From Stomorhina lunata (lineage: Eukaryota > Arthropoda > Insecta > Diptera > Rhiniidae), in contig OW121741.1 of NCBI GenBank assembly GCA_933228675.1, positions 56,231,310 through 56,295,309 of the forward strand: a DNA stretch of 64,000 nt, given 5' to 3'. Positions 11,120-22,878 of this stretch are shown piece by piece. The translations under genes and the position numbers were made by a program. The notes under the pieces were generated by a model, which was given only the letters and a program-made list of their open reading frames with translations, did no database searches and was not told the DNA's origin. The stretch's first letter is position 1. Every line of letters begins with the position of its first letter.

Positions 11120-11435
11120 TGTGGCAGTTCCCCAAGTTAGTATTTGAATTTTATATTTAAATTTACATTACCGTTAAATTTATCTTTTGATGTACAATTT
11201 ATTGCACCAATGTTATTCAGAATACAACATTGTAATACATTTCACAATTGATTTGATCGATAATTTTTGTAAAGTAGTGTTAGTGCTGTAAAGCAAATAC
11301 ATTGACAATAATTTATATTTAAGATAGAAGTGTAAGATTTCTTTATAAAAAATTCAATAAAATGGAGTCACTTTTATAATCTGAAGTCACTGTAAAAACA
11401 CGTTTTTTCATTCTCCACCATTGGCGACCACCACA
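11120..11435 (+). repeat. 3' LTR of the CsRn1-type element (316 bp)
   Basis: Same TGTGGCAG...CCACCACA ends as the 5' LTR, plus 48 bp missing from that copy. A short purine-rich tract (GGGGGGTAT, 11111-11119) directly precedes it and is the likely second-strand priming site. Confidence 0.95.
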
Positions 11436-11439
11436 CTAA

Positions 11440-12569
11440 TCTACGGTATGTAAGAGGGTCAGTTAGAGCCAACCGGATGCATAATAGAGCCTGGTGACCA
11501 ATTGGTCTGTGTGGGTCTAAATAGAAACTGCTTGATGATCAGTTTGATCCTGACCAAGGAGAGCATCATATTTTGCTAGATTGCCTGGTACATTATTGTG
11601 TCTGCGTACCCAGAAAAGTTCAGTTGAACATAGCGAGAAGTGCCTTTGAAGGTGTACTCCTTAAAGCACCCGTAATCATAAAGGCAGCAGATCTGAGAAT
11701 CTTAACACCAGACAAGAGCGCCATTCGTGAGTATAGAATTAGCAACCATTTCAAAGAGCCAGGCGGTATTAAAAGGACATAGGCCCCACGTGTTGCCTAG
11801 TGCTCCCTAAATTGGATGTCTAAGTTCCAGGACAGCTTAGAGCCCAGAATCACACCCAGATATTTGGCATGATCCGTGAGCACAAGTTCAGTCCCATCTA
11901 GCTTTGGGAAGGCGAACTGTGGAATCTTATATTTCCTGGTGAATAGAATGAGTTCCGTTTTGGCGGGGTTAACTCCCAAGTCATTGCAAACGCTTCATTC
12001 AGTAAGTGTGGCTAGAGCGACTTCCAGTTATTGCGAAATAGTGTTCGGGTATTTGCTCGGAACTGCAATAGCGACGTCATCTGCATAAGCAATGGTTTTA
12101 AAGCGCAGAGAGTCCAATTCCCTTAACAATTTATAAATAGCTAGGTTCCACAGCAGGGGAGACAAAACCCCACCCTGAGGAGTACCCCGATTGAAAAAAT
12201 AATTCTAAGAAAAAGAAGTTTTCCTATCAAGGAGATGATAGAGTTATCAACTCCTAGGTCCGCCACTGCCGATATAATCGATGTAGGCTTAATGTTGTTA
12301 AAAGCTCCCTCAATATCTAGAAAGGCAACGAGTGAAAATTTGCTGAACTTAAGTGATTTTTCTAAAGAACTGTCAAGGCTTGCCTTTATTGTAGGCGTGC
12401 TGTGATTTAGAACGAAGAACATGAATGAACATCAATAATGCGTTATAGAGTTTTAAGAAGGAATGAACTAAGGCTGATTGGTCTAAAGTCCTTTGATTTG
12501 GTGTGTCTAGCTTTGATTCAGGTATGTATGAGAGTCTGAGACATCTCATAAAAATAATGTCAGCGTTGT
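11440..12569 (-). pseudogene. LINE remnant with RT and RNase H pieces (LOA/I-like), unit 1 copy
   Basis: On the minus strand, decayed ORF2 pieces read from high to low coordinate. RT: SLVAFLDIEGAFNNIKPTSI near 12330 (catalytic block A), a gap, then GVNPAKTELILFTRKYKIP and DHAKYLGVILGSKLSW near 11810-11980. A WLFEMVANPILT block follows near 11740 and ends in a stop, then an RNase H-like GVPGN segment near 11600. The AFNN form of the RT block together with RNase H suggests the LOA or I group of non-LTR retrotransposons. Several stops and frame changes show it is dead. Compared with unit 2 it has lost about 40 bp near 11544. The copy is cut at 12570 by the tandem-duplication junction. Confidence 0.8.
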
Positions 12570-12821
12570 GTGACCATGCAAGAAAACTAAGGATGTCATT
12601 AGTCATTAGGTGGGATCAGTATACGCCAACCGAAATAATATCTTTTCCGAAGTCTGATATATCGTTTGTCTATAAATCCATACCACGGCTATATTTTATA
12701 AAGGCATGAAATTAGATTTTTTTATTGCTGTGCTGTAGCAGTTATTGGGTTGAGAACCTTCATAAGTAGCTAGCCAAAACAACATTGAATCATGGCTATC
12801 GACCAGTTCCAGCACACAAAA

Positions 12822-14466
12822 ATTTTTTACGAATTTCACTTCGTATGAAGACCCAACCCTATTAAATTTCTTAGTGCGATTTTAATAGCTTTTTAGTACA
12901 TTATATTAATTACACTTTATGTTAACCTAATAACCATCTAATTAAAAGAAAATAAAAATTTCAGTGTTATTTTGAAATTATGCAATTATGAAAGATCCTT
13001 GCAGAATATTGAAAAGATTTTTAATTAAGTAATGTCAATATTATTTATTTTTAATTGCTTCAATACCAAAAAGCAATTTTATTCGTTTTGAAAGAAAAAT
13101 TCGCGATTCGCCACATTTTCTGTCCCGCTACGGACTTGATCAGCGTACCGCACAGTTTTTTTTTTTTTGTAGAAAATTTTTTGATAATAAAATTTTCTAT
13201 AGAAAAATTATTAATTAAAAAATTTTCTAGAAAAAATGTATAAAAAAATATAGTAGAAAACTTTTTCTTTTTAAACATTAAAACTACACATTAAAAAAAT
13301 ACAAAAAATTAAATCGTGCAAAAAAGATCATATTGCTTTTAATGGTTTTAGATATCAAACTGAGACAAAATCACATTAGGCATGAAAGCGATGACATTTG
13401 TAATCGATTTGCATCAAAAGTTTGTCAAACATCTCTTTATTGCTGAGAACGCGAAGTTTTTTCTAAAAAGATTTCACTGGAACACATCGCGAATTTAGCA
13501 CAAAATTGATCAGGAATGGTCTTAAGACTATTCTTTAATAAAAGATTTATATATTTTTTTTACTTGCATAAATAATTGCATTATTTCTTCGTGTTAAGGT
13601 ATATATAAATTACCATAATAACATAAAACGACAGAACACCTGAAAATATACAAGCTGTGTCAAAATAAATAAAAACTAATAAAAATACAATGGTTTTTAA
13701 ATTTATTTTAGAAATTTGTATTATACCGTCATAATTTCTGGGCACATCGCGTAATATCATTAACGCGAAGGGATTTTATATCCACTTAGCTCCCTAAACA
13801 GAACCCAAAAAAAATTTAATATGCGATCAAATATTTTTTTTAACTCCGAAAATTAAAACTATTTGATTTTGCCCATATATAGTATAAGATTCTCTTTAAT
13901 AACATGCAAAATATAGTTTAAAAGTTAACGTTCGTTTTCGAGATATCACTATTTTATAGTTTTGATTAATAACATTTCTAACGAATATCACTTCTTATGA
14001 AGACTCAACCCTATTAAATTTCCTAGTGCGATTTTAATAGCTTTTTAGTACATTATATTAATCACACTTTATGTTAACCTAATAACCACCTAATTAAAAC
14101 AAAATACAAATTTCAGTGTAATTTTGAAATTATGCGATTATGAAAGATCCTTTAGAATATTGAAAAGATTTTTAATTAAGTAATGTCAATATTATTTATT
14201 TTTAATTGCTTCAAAACCAAAAAGCAATTTTATTCGTTTTGAAAGAAAAATTCGCGATTCGCCGCATTTTCTGTCCCGCTACGGACTTGATCAGCGTACT
14301 GCACAGTTTTTTTTTTGTAGAAAATTTTTTGATAATAAAATTTCTATATTAATTAAAAAATTTTCTAGAAAAAATGTATAAAAAATATAGTAGAAAACTT
14401 TTTCTTTTTAAACATCAAAACTACACATTAAAAAAATACAAAAAATTAAAAGTATAAAACACGAAA
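12822..14466 (+). repeat. Direct repeat pair of about 0.5 kb in unit 2 (12822-13310 and 13976-14466)
   Basis: Collinear copy of the repeat pair at 584-2277. The first member has lost its last 45 bp or so. No coding sequence is seen. From 14467 to 14946 lies the intron-like sequence matching 2278-2757. Confidence 0.75.
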
Positions 14467-14950
14467 ACTCTGCCTACGATTTTTTTGTTCTGTTGTCTTT
14501 AGTTTAACTTAAAAAAATATCAAATCACTCATCAAACATTTGTGAAAAGTTTTTGTTCTGAGTTTTTCGGTTTTGCTCCCTTTGTGTTACTTTCTAGCTG
14601 AGTAAGTTTAAATAACATTCGTAAAAAACAAAACATTTTGGCAAATATATTATCATTATTTATATTTTGTTTCTGTTATGCACAAAGCAAAAACAACCTC
14701 TTTAAAAATCTTAAATATTAAAAAAAAATTAAAAAATTGAGTGTTTTAACTATTGTGTTATTTTGGTTGTTAACCAGTCATATCAATCACCACATCCTTA
14801 TCTTCACTATTTTGGCTCTTAAAAAAATATAAGTACATATATACTAAACATCTTTTTTTTACTCTAAAGAGTAAAAACTGTATTGGGTGTATTCTATTTT
14901 TTGCTTACATTAACGGCCATAGCACAGTAGGGAATTACGGCCAAAACCAT

Positions 14951-16733
14951 TGTTACGCGCGCTTTGTAAATGCACAAAAACAAAAATTGAAGATCAATGG
15001 CATGTACGAGGTATTTTCGGCTAGCTCTGCCGTCAGTGGCGCGGTTCTCGACCCAATTGTTTTGACGCGTAATCATAGAAAAAATCATGCCATTGTAAAT
15101 TGCCACAAAAAAAAAATTTAAATATAGAGCTTCTAATGAAAAAATTGCAAATTTTAAAAAGGAACTGAATGTATCTTTATTATACCAACTTTAACGGGAC
15201 TCCATAGTCACGTCACGGGGTCATCACTGTTTACTCACACCTACCAATTCGTTACCTTCGTTTTGTAAGGAAAATGAATTTATTTCATTATGAAATTCAT
15301 TATTTATTTTATAATAATAATAAACATATTAATAATAATAATACTAAATATTAAAATTACCATAAAAGAAAATATAATAATACAAAATAAATTTTTATTT
15401 AAAGTTATAATAATATAAACTAATTTTACTACAACTAACTTACTGCTGTTGTTGTGGAAACTGTAGGGGGGGGGTTTTGGATAGCTGATGTTGTTGTTGT
15501 AGCTGTGGATGATACTGCTGATGATGAGGTTGCTGTGGACGATGCTGATGCTGTGCAGGAGTCTGTTGCTGTAGATGATGATGAAGATAATGCTGATACT
15601 GAAGACGTAGCTGTTTCGGTGACTGATGCTGTAGATGATGTTGTAGATGATGTTGTAGATGATGCTGAAGATAATACTGGGACTGAAGACTGTTTTGGTG
15701 ACTGATGCTGTAGATGATGTTGTAGATGATGCTGAAGATAATGCGGGGACTGAAGACGGTTTTGGTGACTGATGCTGTAAATGGTGTTGTAGATGATGCT
15801 GTTGATGATGTTGTTGTTACAGTGGAGAAAGCTTTGTGTTGGTGGGTTTGGTGTAGGTTGTTGTTGGAGCTGTTGAGGCTTGTTTAGCTTTCATGTCCTT
15901 ATATCATGATTTGTAATAAGAAAGATTCTAATATAAAAGCGTATGATGCCAGTGGCCAATTTCAACATTCTTGAATTATTCAGACATGCAGAATTGCACA
16001 AAATCTGGGTCGGACAACACCAAGGGATTGGGATTTATTCCTTTTCTTCTTTTCTTTAATTTTATACAATCTAATTTGCAAAGTTTTTTTTTTTTTTTTT
16101 TTTTTATTTTCTTTCTTTTTCAATTTTAATTTATGTATATAGTTTTTTTTTTCTTAATTCGAATTTTTTTTTTTTTTTGTTCTTAGTTTTGTCACATAAT
16201 TTTGTTTTTTTTTTTTACATAAAACACCGAACACACTGACAGCGACTTAATGATTTGACAACGGACAACTAATCTTATTGATTGACAACGGACAACTGAT
16301 CTTATTGATTGACAACGGACAACTGATGATCACTACTGAATTACCACTCCTACTTACATGACTCGATTTTTTCTTTTTCTTAATAAAAAACCACGCCATT
16401 CTTGCTTTTTCTTTGTTCTTCTTTTTTTTCGTTCTACTCTTTTCTGCCTAAATCCCGTTACAAAATCCCGTTACAAAATCATGGTATATTGCAATCTGCC
16501 AATCAGAATTTGGCATCTGTCAAACAGGTTTTTTTGCAATGTTGCATGAATTCATCTCTACAGAGTTGCAATTTTCTGTAGATCATCATTTACATGCACT
16601 GAGAGAAATGAACAGGATTAGGTAATTTACGTGTAAACAATTTCGTGTAAATGAAATTGTCAACAAGTAAATTAAATTCATAAAAAAAATTGGCAATAAA
16701 ATAAAAAAAATTACAAAGTCTAAATCCCTAACA
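14951..16733 (-). repeat. 3' LTR of the coding-less element (1783 bp)
   Basis: Plus-strand ends TGTTACGC and CCCTAACA. Contains the GATGATGTTGTA-type minisatellite at 15450-15800, a long T-rich stretch at 16085-16220 and three copies of a TTGACAACGGACAACT unit near 16255-16325. The likely polypurine tract on the minus strand (AAAGAAGCAG) sits at about 16737-16746. Confidence 0.85.
15454..15800. repeat. Minisatellite in the LTR (GCTGTAGATGATGTTG-type)
   Basis: Imperfect repeats of about 12-15 bases built from GATGATG, TTGTAG and CTGAAG. They give a long acidic V/D-rich frame on the plus strand and Gln/His-rich and Ser/Thr-rich frames on the minus (transcribed) strand. I regard these frames as repeat by-products, though the minus-strand Gln/His reading could be expressed. 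The same tract is at 18311-18660 in the other LTR. Confidence 0.7.
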
Positions 16734-17807
16734 AAACTGCTTCTTTATGAAAATGTCAATTAAATAAAGAACAGGAAAAGGATTTAGAGCGCGCGTGAAG
16801 ATCAACGTGTGGCACGACCCACGATAAGCCGGGTAAAACGACAATAAAATTTTAGGGTCTTAAATCCGTGGCATGATCTCTTCCAATCAATTCTGCCTTT
16901 CCTGAACTACAAATTTTCATAATAAATGAATAGATAGACAGACGGACAAAATAAAAAAAAATTGAAAATACTCTATTTAGAAAACAAATGCGAATAATGC
17001 AGTAAGGCGTTGCAGTGTGTGATTATATCGGTTTAGTGGAAAAAAAAATCGTGTGAAAAAATTGCAAAATAATAATAAAATTAAAATAATAAAATTAATT
17101 TAGGTTTAATACAATATTAATACAATAACTCCAGTAAACGAATTAGTGGATGAGCAAACAGTGAATAATATTTTTTTCTCTTTTTCCAAAACATGTCTTG
17201 TAATTATCTGATTTTGTTACATCAGAATTTACCGCTACTGTTTTGAATTGTTACTTCATTGATCATATGTTTCATTAAAAAATTGAACAAAGTCTAATGT
17301 TTACAAGTAATAAGAGAAAAAAAAATGAAATAGTTTAATTTGGAAATAGGTGTAAATAATATACAAGGTTTTCTTTAATTTTGATGCATTTGATAAATTT
17401 CAGTTAGATACCATAAAATTTAAAGTCTCTCAAATTTTCAGAAAGCCTCCACTCAAAAAAAGATTTTCAAAATTATAACGCAAAAATGTTAGAGAATTGG
17501 ATCTCATGACATTTGACTTTTATTATTCAAAAAAAAATTTTAAAAGAGATTGATGGAAAAAAAATTAAACTATTAGTGTGTTGGTATAATTTCAAATTTT
17601 ATTAAGTAGACCTCGTATAACTTTTTCCTGACTTTAATCAAATGTAATTGGGTTTTTATATATTATATTCAAAATTTCATCCAAACATATTTGAAAAAAA
17701 AATCGTCTATTTAAATTTAAATGACAAAATTCGTTATACGAAATTTACCTATAATTTTCCTTTACATTATGCTACCCTATAGGCAGCTTTTCGTTGGGCG
17801 CCATCTA
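16734..17807 (-). other. Interior of the coding-less LTR element
   Basis: 1074 bp, AT-rich, no open frame longer than chance. It includes a short block of higher GC near 16790-16860 and a fragment resembling the GACAGACGGACA microsatellite at 16930-16950. There is nothing like Gag, RT or integrase in any frame. Confidence 0.7.
17792..17803 (-). promoter_or_regulatory. Primer-binding site, tRNA-Lys
   Basis: On the minus strand TGGCGCCCAACG begins four bases after the LTR edge. It matches the complement of the tRNA-Lys 3' end used by gypsy-type and many other retroelements. It decides the orientation of the element. Confidence 0.8.
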
Positions 17808-19511
17808 TGTTACGCGCGCTTTGTAAATGCACAAAAACAAAAATTGAAGATCAATGGCATGTACGAGGTATTTTCGGCTAGCTCTGCCGTCAGTGGCGCG
17901 GTTCTCGACCCAATTGTTTTGACGCGTAATCATAGAAAAAATCATGCCATTGTAAATTGCCACAAAAAAAAAATTTAAATATAGAGCTTCTAATGAAAAA
18001 ATTGCAAATTTTAAAAAGGAACTGAATGTATCTTTATTATACCAACTTTAACGGGACTCCATAGTCACGTCACGGGGTCATCACTGTTTACTCACACCTA
18101 CCAATTCGTTACCTTCGTTTTGTAAGGAAAATGAATTTATTTCATTATGAAATTCATTATTTATTTTATAATAATAATAAACATATTAATAATAATAATA
18201 CTAAATATTAAAATTACCATAAAAGAAAATATAATAATACAAAATAAATTTTTATTTAAAGTTATAATAATATAAACTAATTTTACTACAACTAACTTAC
18301 TGCTGTTGTTGTGGAAACTGTAGGGGGGGGGGGGTTTTGGATAGCTGATGTTGTTGTTGTAGCTGTGGATGATACTGCTGATGATGAGGTTGCTGTGGAC
18401 GATGCTGATGCTGTGCAGGAGTCTGTTGCTGTAGATGATGATGAAGATAATGCTGATACTGAAGACGTAGCTGTTTCGGTGACTGATGCTGTAGATGATG
18501 TTGTAGATGATGTTGTAGATGATGCTGAAGATAATACTGGGACTGAAGACTGTTTTGGTGACTGATGCTGTAGATGATGTTGTAGATGATGCTGAAGATA
18601 ATGCGGGGACTGAAGACGGTTTTGGTGACTGATGCTGTAAATGGTGTTGTAGATGATGCTGTTGATGATGTTGTTGTTACAGTGGAGAAAGCTTTGTGTT
18701 GGTGGGTTTGGTGTAGGTTGTTGTTGGAGCTGTTGAGGCTTGTTTAGCTTTCATGTCCTTATATCATGATTTGTAATAAGAAAGATTCTAATATAAAAGC
18801 GTATGATGCCAGTGGCCAATTTCAACATTCTTGAATTATTCAGACATGCAGAATTGCACAAAATCTGGGTCGGACAACACCAAGGGATTGGGATTTATTC
18901 CTTTTCTTCTTTTCTTTAATTTTATACAATCTAATTTGCAAAGTTTTTTTTTTTTTTGTTCTTAGTTTTGTCACATAATTTTGTTTTTTTTTTTACATAA
19001 AACACCGAACACACTGACAGCGACTTAATGATTTGACAACGGACAACTAATCTTATTGATTGACAACGGACAACTGATCTTATTGATTGACAACGGACAA
19101 CTGATGATCACTACTGAATTACCACTCCTACTTACATGACTCGATTTTTTCTTTTTCTTAATAAAAAACCACGCCATTCTTGCTTTTTCTTTGTTCTTCT
19201 TTTTTTTCGTTCTACTCTTTTCTGCCTAAATCCCGTTACAAAATCCCGTTACAAAATCATGGTATATTGCAATCTGCCAATCAGAATTTGGCATCTGTCA
19301 AACAGGTTTTTTTGCAATGTTGCATGAATTCATCTCTACAGAGTTGCAATTTTCTGTAGATCATCATTTACATGCACTGAGAGAAATGAACAGGATTAGG
19401 TAATTTACGTGTAAACAATTTCGTGTAAATGAAATTGTCAACAAGTAAATTAAATTCATAAAAAAAATTGGCAATAAAATAAAAAAAATTACAAAGTCTA
19501 AATCCCTAACA
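17808..19511 (-). repeat. 5' LTR of the coding-less element (1704 bp)
   Basis: Same ends as the other LTR. It carries a G run three bases longer (about 18323-18334) and lacks about 80 bp of the T-rich tract present at 16085-16180 in the other copy. Elsewhere the two are nearly identical over the stretches I compared. Confidence 0.85.
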
Positions 19512-19623
19512 CCATCAAAGTTGATTTTAGTTTTATTTATGCATAGCAGGAAAATCAAAAGATAAGAATTCTTAAAATTACACAAAACTTGTATTATTTA
19601 TATTTTATTTATTTCCATTACAG

Positions 19624-19839
19624 AGTGGATTTCAAAGGAACTGTGGAACTCTGAGAACAACAATTTGGAGGAGAAGTATACGTGGTGAAATTGTTTGCAA
19701 TGCTTGTGGATTATATTTTAAATTACATGACATAAATAGACCTTCTTTTATGAGAAGAGATACAATTCATAACAGGCGCAGGCGTCCAAGAGACTATGTA
19801 AAATCTGAGAAGAATAATGAGCTTGAAATAAGCAAATAA
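19624..19839 (+). CDS. GATA-type zinc-finger terminal exon, copy 2
   Basis: Same 71-codon frame as 2870-3085, after an identical splice-acceptor context (AG at 19622-19623) and ending TAA at 19837-19839, with AATAAA just downstream. It keeps the finger core: NCGT, TTIWRR, CNACGLYFKLH, and here the family-typical NRP (Pro40), then MRRDTI and a basic tail. It has EIV where copy 1 has EFV before CNAC. As in copy 1 the first zinc-binding Cys is Gln unless supplied by an upstream exon. The LTR element ends only 112 bp upstream, inside the presumed intron, so splicing to any upstream exon would have to cross 4.6 kb of LTR sequence with its own poly(A) signals. Of the insect GATA factors it looks closest to a GATAd-like finger, but I cannot assign it. 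Confidence 0.75.
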   Translation, partial: SGFQRNCGTLRTTIWRRSIRGEIVCNACGLYFKLHDINRPSFMRRDTIHNRRRRPRDYVKSEKNNELEISK

Positions 19840-21399
19840 CTTATATATGCAATAAATTTAACAACATTGCTTTAAATTCTCTTATAATATTTTCTCATTT
19901 CATTAATTCACCACTTAAGTTAGTTGAAACCTAGTGGTGTAATAATGATATGATAATTATGAGAGGATTAACGGTACAATTATTATTTCTTCTTGTTTAA
20001 TATTTTCTTCAAAATAAGATACCTAAAAACTTAAAAATATTTTTGGAAAGGTCAGTTCTATTTGGAATGTGAATAATAAAAGTCGCATTTTTTTTATTAA
20101 AACTTAAAGAAACTTACTTGTTTTATTAAATATAAATATTATTAATAAATTTATTAACACACTTAGTTAAAAATTTTGCTTTTTATAAAAATAAAAAAAT
20201 CTCTTTTTTTTAAATCGTAACAGGTACTTTTTTGACCAATATATAACTTTTGAATCAAATATTATAGAAACAAAATTTATACCACAATCGATAAACATCA
20301 AAATGGTATACGTTTTAGGTACTTTTTCGAATAATGGGATAGAAAAAACGGGTCAAAAATTTAAAGGTTTTTTCTTTTTAAACTATGCATATTGTTTAAA
20401 TCAATAAAGAGGTAGAATAATTTATGGACTCTTCGATTGACATTGAAGAAATATGTGACAGGTGTTTGGTACTTTTTCCAATTAAGTGGTTAAAAACAGA
20501 AAAATCGGTAATATTATACCTCCTTAACAAAAATGAAGTTAAGATCAGCAATAAAAATATCAGGACACGTATTCGGTATTTTTTTTTAATTTGGCCGACC
20601 TGGGGTAAAAAAGGAAACTTTTGTAAAATATTCAAAATCAAAAGCGACAAAAACAATATTTAAATTAGGATAGCAATCAAAATTGGGTAGGCAAAAATAA
20701 GGAAGGCGTTTTTAGTACCTTTTTGTAAATGGCACCAGTAAAGGGTAGGAACTTATTTTGTCCTATATGTATCTTAAGAACCAATAAATATTTAATTTAA
20801 TTTATATCAGAATCGATAAACAAGTAACAAAATTATTTTGGTAAATTTTTTAACTTTTTAATTGTAACTTTGTCAATTCCAATTGTACCGCTAATGAAGT
20901 AGCGGGTTCTAAAGCTAATCTGATATATAAAACTACTCCGCACAAAATTTACATTTATAAGCATGTAAATACTTTTCGTTCTGCTGCATCGTTTAATTCG
21001 GATTGTGTGAGAGTTTTGATCAAATTTGGACCAATTATTGCAAAATTTAAATGCTATTTAATATAATTGTTTGTATTTAAAGTTTTTTTTAGGCGCTATC
21101 GCGCTCTCCTCTAACGGAAAGACGAACAGAAAGAACTATAGTTAAATGGTGACCGATTATGACAAAATTTTGAACACTGGCTGGTATTTACATAATGATT
21201 TTCTTGCGCTAAATTTAGTAGTCAAAGCTAATATAGTTAATTACTTATTCTCATTTAAGTGGCTTTTAGATGGAATTTATGCCATTAACAGGTTTATATT
21301 AGATTATGTATAACGTCTTTATACTAACTTTCATCATCGGAACTATTATAATTTATTAGCAAACAAAAGATTGCCTTAAGCAAAGTTGTACAATAGCTA
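19840..21399. other. AT-rich DNA downstream of GATA copy 2
   Basis: Collinear with 3086-4640. It contains an open frame of 79 codons at 20424-20663 (starts MDSSIDIEEICDRCLVLFP, Lys/Ile-rich, no known motif). The unit 1 copy is shifted by one base in a T run, so it is probably not a gene. Confidence 0.4.
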
Positions 21400-22768
21400 T
21401 TGTCAAAAGTGAACGCATGTCTCCCAATTGCAATCCCAAAATTTAGATTTTCGTTGATATGTGCGATACATACGTAGATTTTTAACGCATATCATATACT
21501 TAGCTGCATTTTATGTACTTCCCAGGAAGATTACCTATAATTTGATACATAATACATAAATACTTAAATATTATCATAATGTTCAAAAGTCAGACACAAA
21601 ACTAAGATAAATGCAGTGGTTATGTCTGCTAAAATCAGATTTGTGAATTTTACATAAAATTTTTGGATATCGTCCTAACATGTATCTCATCATTGTCGAT
21701 CAAAACACCTGAAAATCGCTTAAACACTAAATTATATGTACCACAAATTACCGAATGCATCAGAATTTAATAATCCCCCGCGATGAACGCTATTAAATTT
21801 CCTCAAAATGAACATCTGAGATATCGACAAAACAGAAGCTCCAAAAACTTGATTTCAACAGACAGACGGACAGACGGACGGATGGATTAATGCTAAATCG
21901 ATTCTCCTGCCGATTCTGAGTCGATCCGTAAAAATTTAATGTTATTCACGATCAGATTTGTATAGTTTATGAAGGGTATATATATCATATTTTAGGAAAT
22001 CCTCCCGCAAACGACGTAGTTAAATTTCATCACAATCGGTCTATAAACACCCGAGATATCGCCAAAACACTACTTACAAAATTTAAACAAAATTTTTAAA
22101 ACATGTACTTTCGGCAATTTGCGGTACATCAATGTTAGTGTTTTGATAAAATTTAATAACGTGCTTGGCAGGGGAATTTCCTAAAATCTAATATATAATT
22201 TATGTATGTCCGTGCTCCAGAAGGATGGTTTTTCCTATTTCTGCATTTCATTTTTTCAACAAACTTTCTCAAATGCGTACTTTGGGAATTTGCGACACAT
22301 CAAATTGAGTGTTTTAGCGATATCTCAGTTGTTTATAGACCGATTTTGATAAAATTTTACAGCGTTGTTTGGGGAAACAACGCTGATATATAATATATTA
22401 TTACTCGCACACCAGGAGTATATTTTTTTCTTGTTATTTAAAAGTGTTTTTCAATCAAAAATTTTTAAATTTTCTTCTAATTATTGGTATTTTTTCGATA
22501 TTTCGGATGTTTTTAAACCGATTTTAATAGCGTTCATTGCGGGAGCATTTTCTAAAATGTGATGTATAATTTATGTAGGTCCATCCTCCAGAAGCTTCAG
22601 AAACTTGATTTCAACAGACAGACGGACATCGCTTAATCGATTCTTCTTTCGATTCTGAGTCGATCGGTATAATTTTTATGGGGTCTACGATCACAAAATT
22701 ATAAACGGATGCACAAACTTATAATACCCTTTCACCTATTGGTGAAGGGTATAAAAAAGGTTTAACAG
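21400..22768 (+). repeat. mini-me/DINE-like repeat, 3' portion (unit 2)
   Basis: Copy of 4640-5970, with a slightly longer (GACA/GACG)n tract at 21860-21885 and the closing TTTCACCTATTGGTGAA palindrome near 22731-22747. Non-coding. From 22769 to 22878 is the short flank that in unit 1 received the CsRn1-type element. Confidence 0.7.
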
Positions 22769-22878
22769 CATGGTACTGAGAACTAAATGGGCTTTCCAAA
22801 ATATTCTACATCCTTGATAAATATAACAATAGGTTAATTTAGACTGAGGAGAAGGGAGAGTGAAAAGAAAAATTTCTA

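Larger units (their letters stand above)
6091..11439 (+). mobile_element. Ty3/gypsy LTR retrotransposon, CsRn1-type, with its target duplication
   Basis: Element 6095-11435 (5341 bp) lies between two copies of CTAA (6091-6094 and 11436-11439). The empty site survives in unit 2 near 22877 as a single CTAA. Order: 5' LTR, tRNA-Trp primer site, gag, -1 frameshift heptamer, protease-RT, about 0.8 kb of foreign sequence, RNase H-integrase, short G-rich tract, 3' LTR. The Gag carries a C-X2-H-X9-C-X3-C box in place of CCHC knuckles; that box and a tRNA-Trp primer are known marks of the CsRn1 clade. It is defective: a frameshift in the RT N-terminus, a shift next to an integrase catalytic Asp, the pol insertion, and a 48-bp deletion in the 5' LTR. 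No env is seen. The LTRs otherwise differ at about two bases, so insertion was fairly recent. Confidence 0.93.
332..12569 (+). repeat. Tandem duplication, unit 1 (about 6.9 kb plus LTR insertion)
   Basis: Unit 1 is collinear with 12571-24048. Segment 332-2757 matches 12571-14946, 2758-6094 matches 19516-22878, and 11440-12569 matches 22879-24048, with only scattered substitutions and small indels. Without the inserted CsRn1-type element the unit is about 6.9 kb. Unit 2 is the same length once its own LTR insertion is removed. The junction at 12570/12571 joins the interior of the LINE remnant directly to the left start of the unit. Confidence 0.92.
14947..19515 (-). mobile_element. Coding-less LTR retrotransposon (LARD-like), minus strand, with target duplication
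   Basis: Element 14951-19511 (4561 bp) is flanked by CCAT (14947-14950 and 19512-19515). Unit 1 shows the uninterrupted site at about 2755. Two long direct repeats begin TGTTA and end TAACA on the plus strand. A tRNA-Lys primer site lies four bases from the right repeat on the minus strand, which fixes the orientation. The interior (16734-17807, 1074 bp) has no frame resembling gag or pol. With LTRs of about 1.8 and 1.7 kb, the repeats exceed the interior. It would need proteins from an autonomous relative. The LTRs are nearly identical outside homopolymer runs and one deletion of about 80 bp, so the insertion is young. I do not recognise the family; a gypsy-type relative is suggested by primer and 4-bp duplication. 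Confidence 0.88.

Noticed and set aside
15454..15705. Acidic V/D-rich open frame (and its copy at 18311-18565)
   Set aside because: It lies on the antisense strand of the LTR within a GATGATG-type minisatellite; both copies come from LTR duplication, so conservation is not evidence of a protein.
20424..20663. 79-codon frame starting MDSSIDIEE
   Set aside because: No recognisable motif, and the copy in unit 1 (about 3671-3909) is shifted by one T; likely non-coding.
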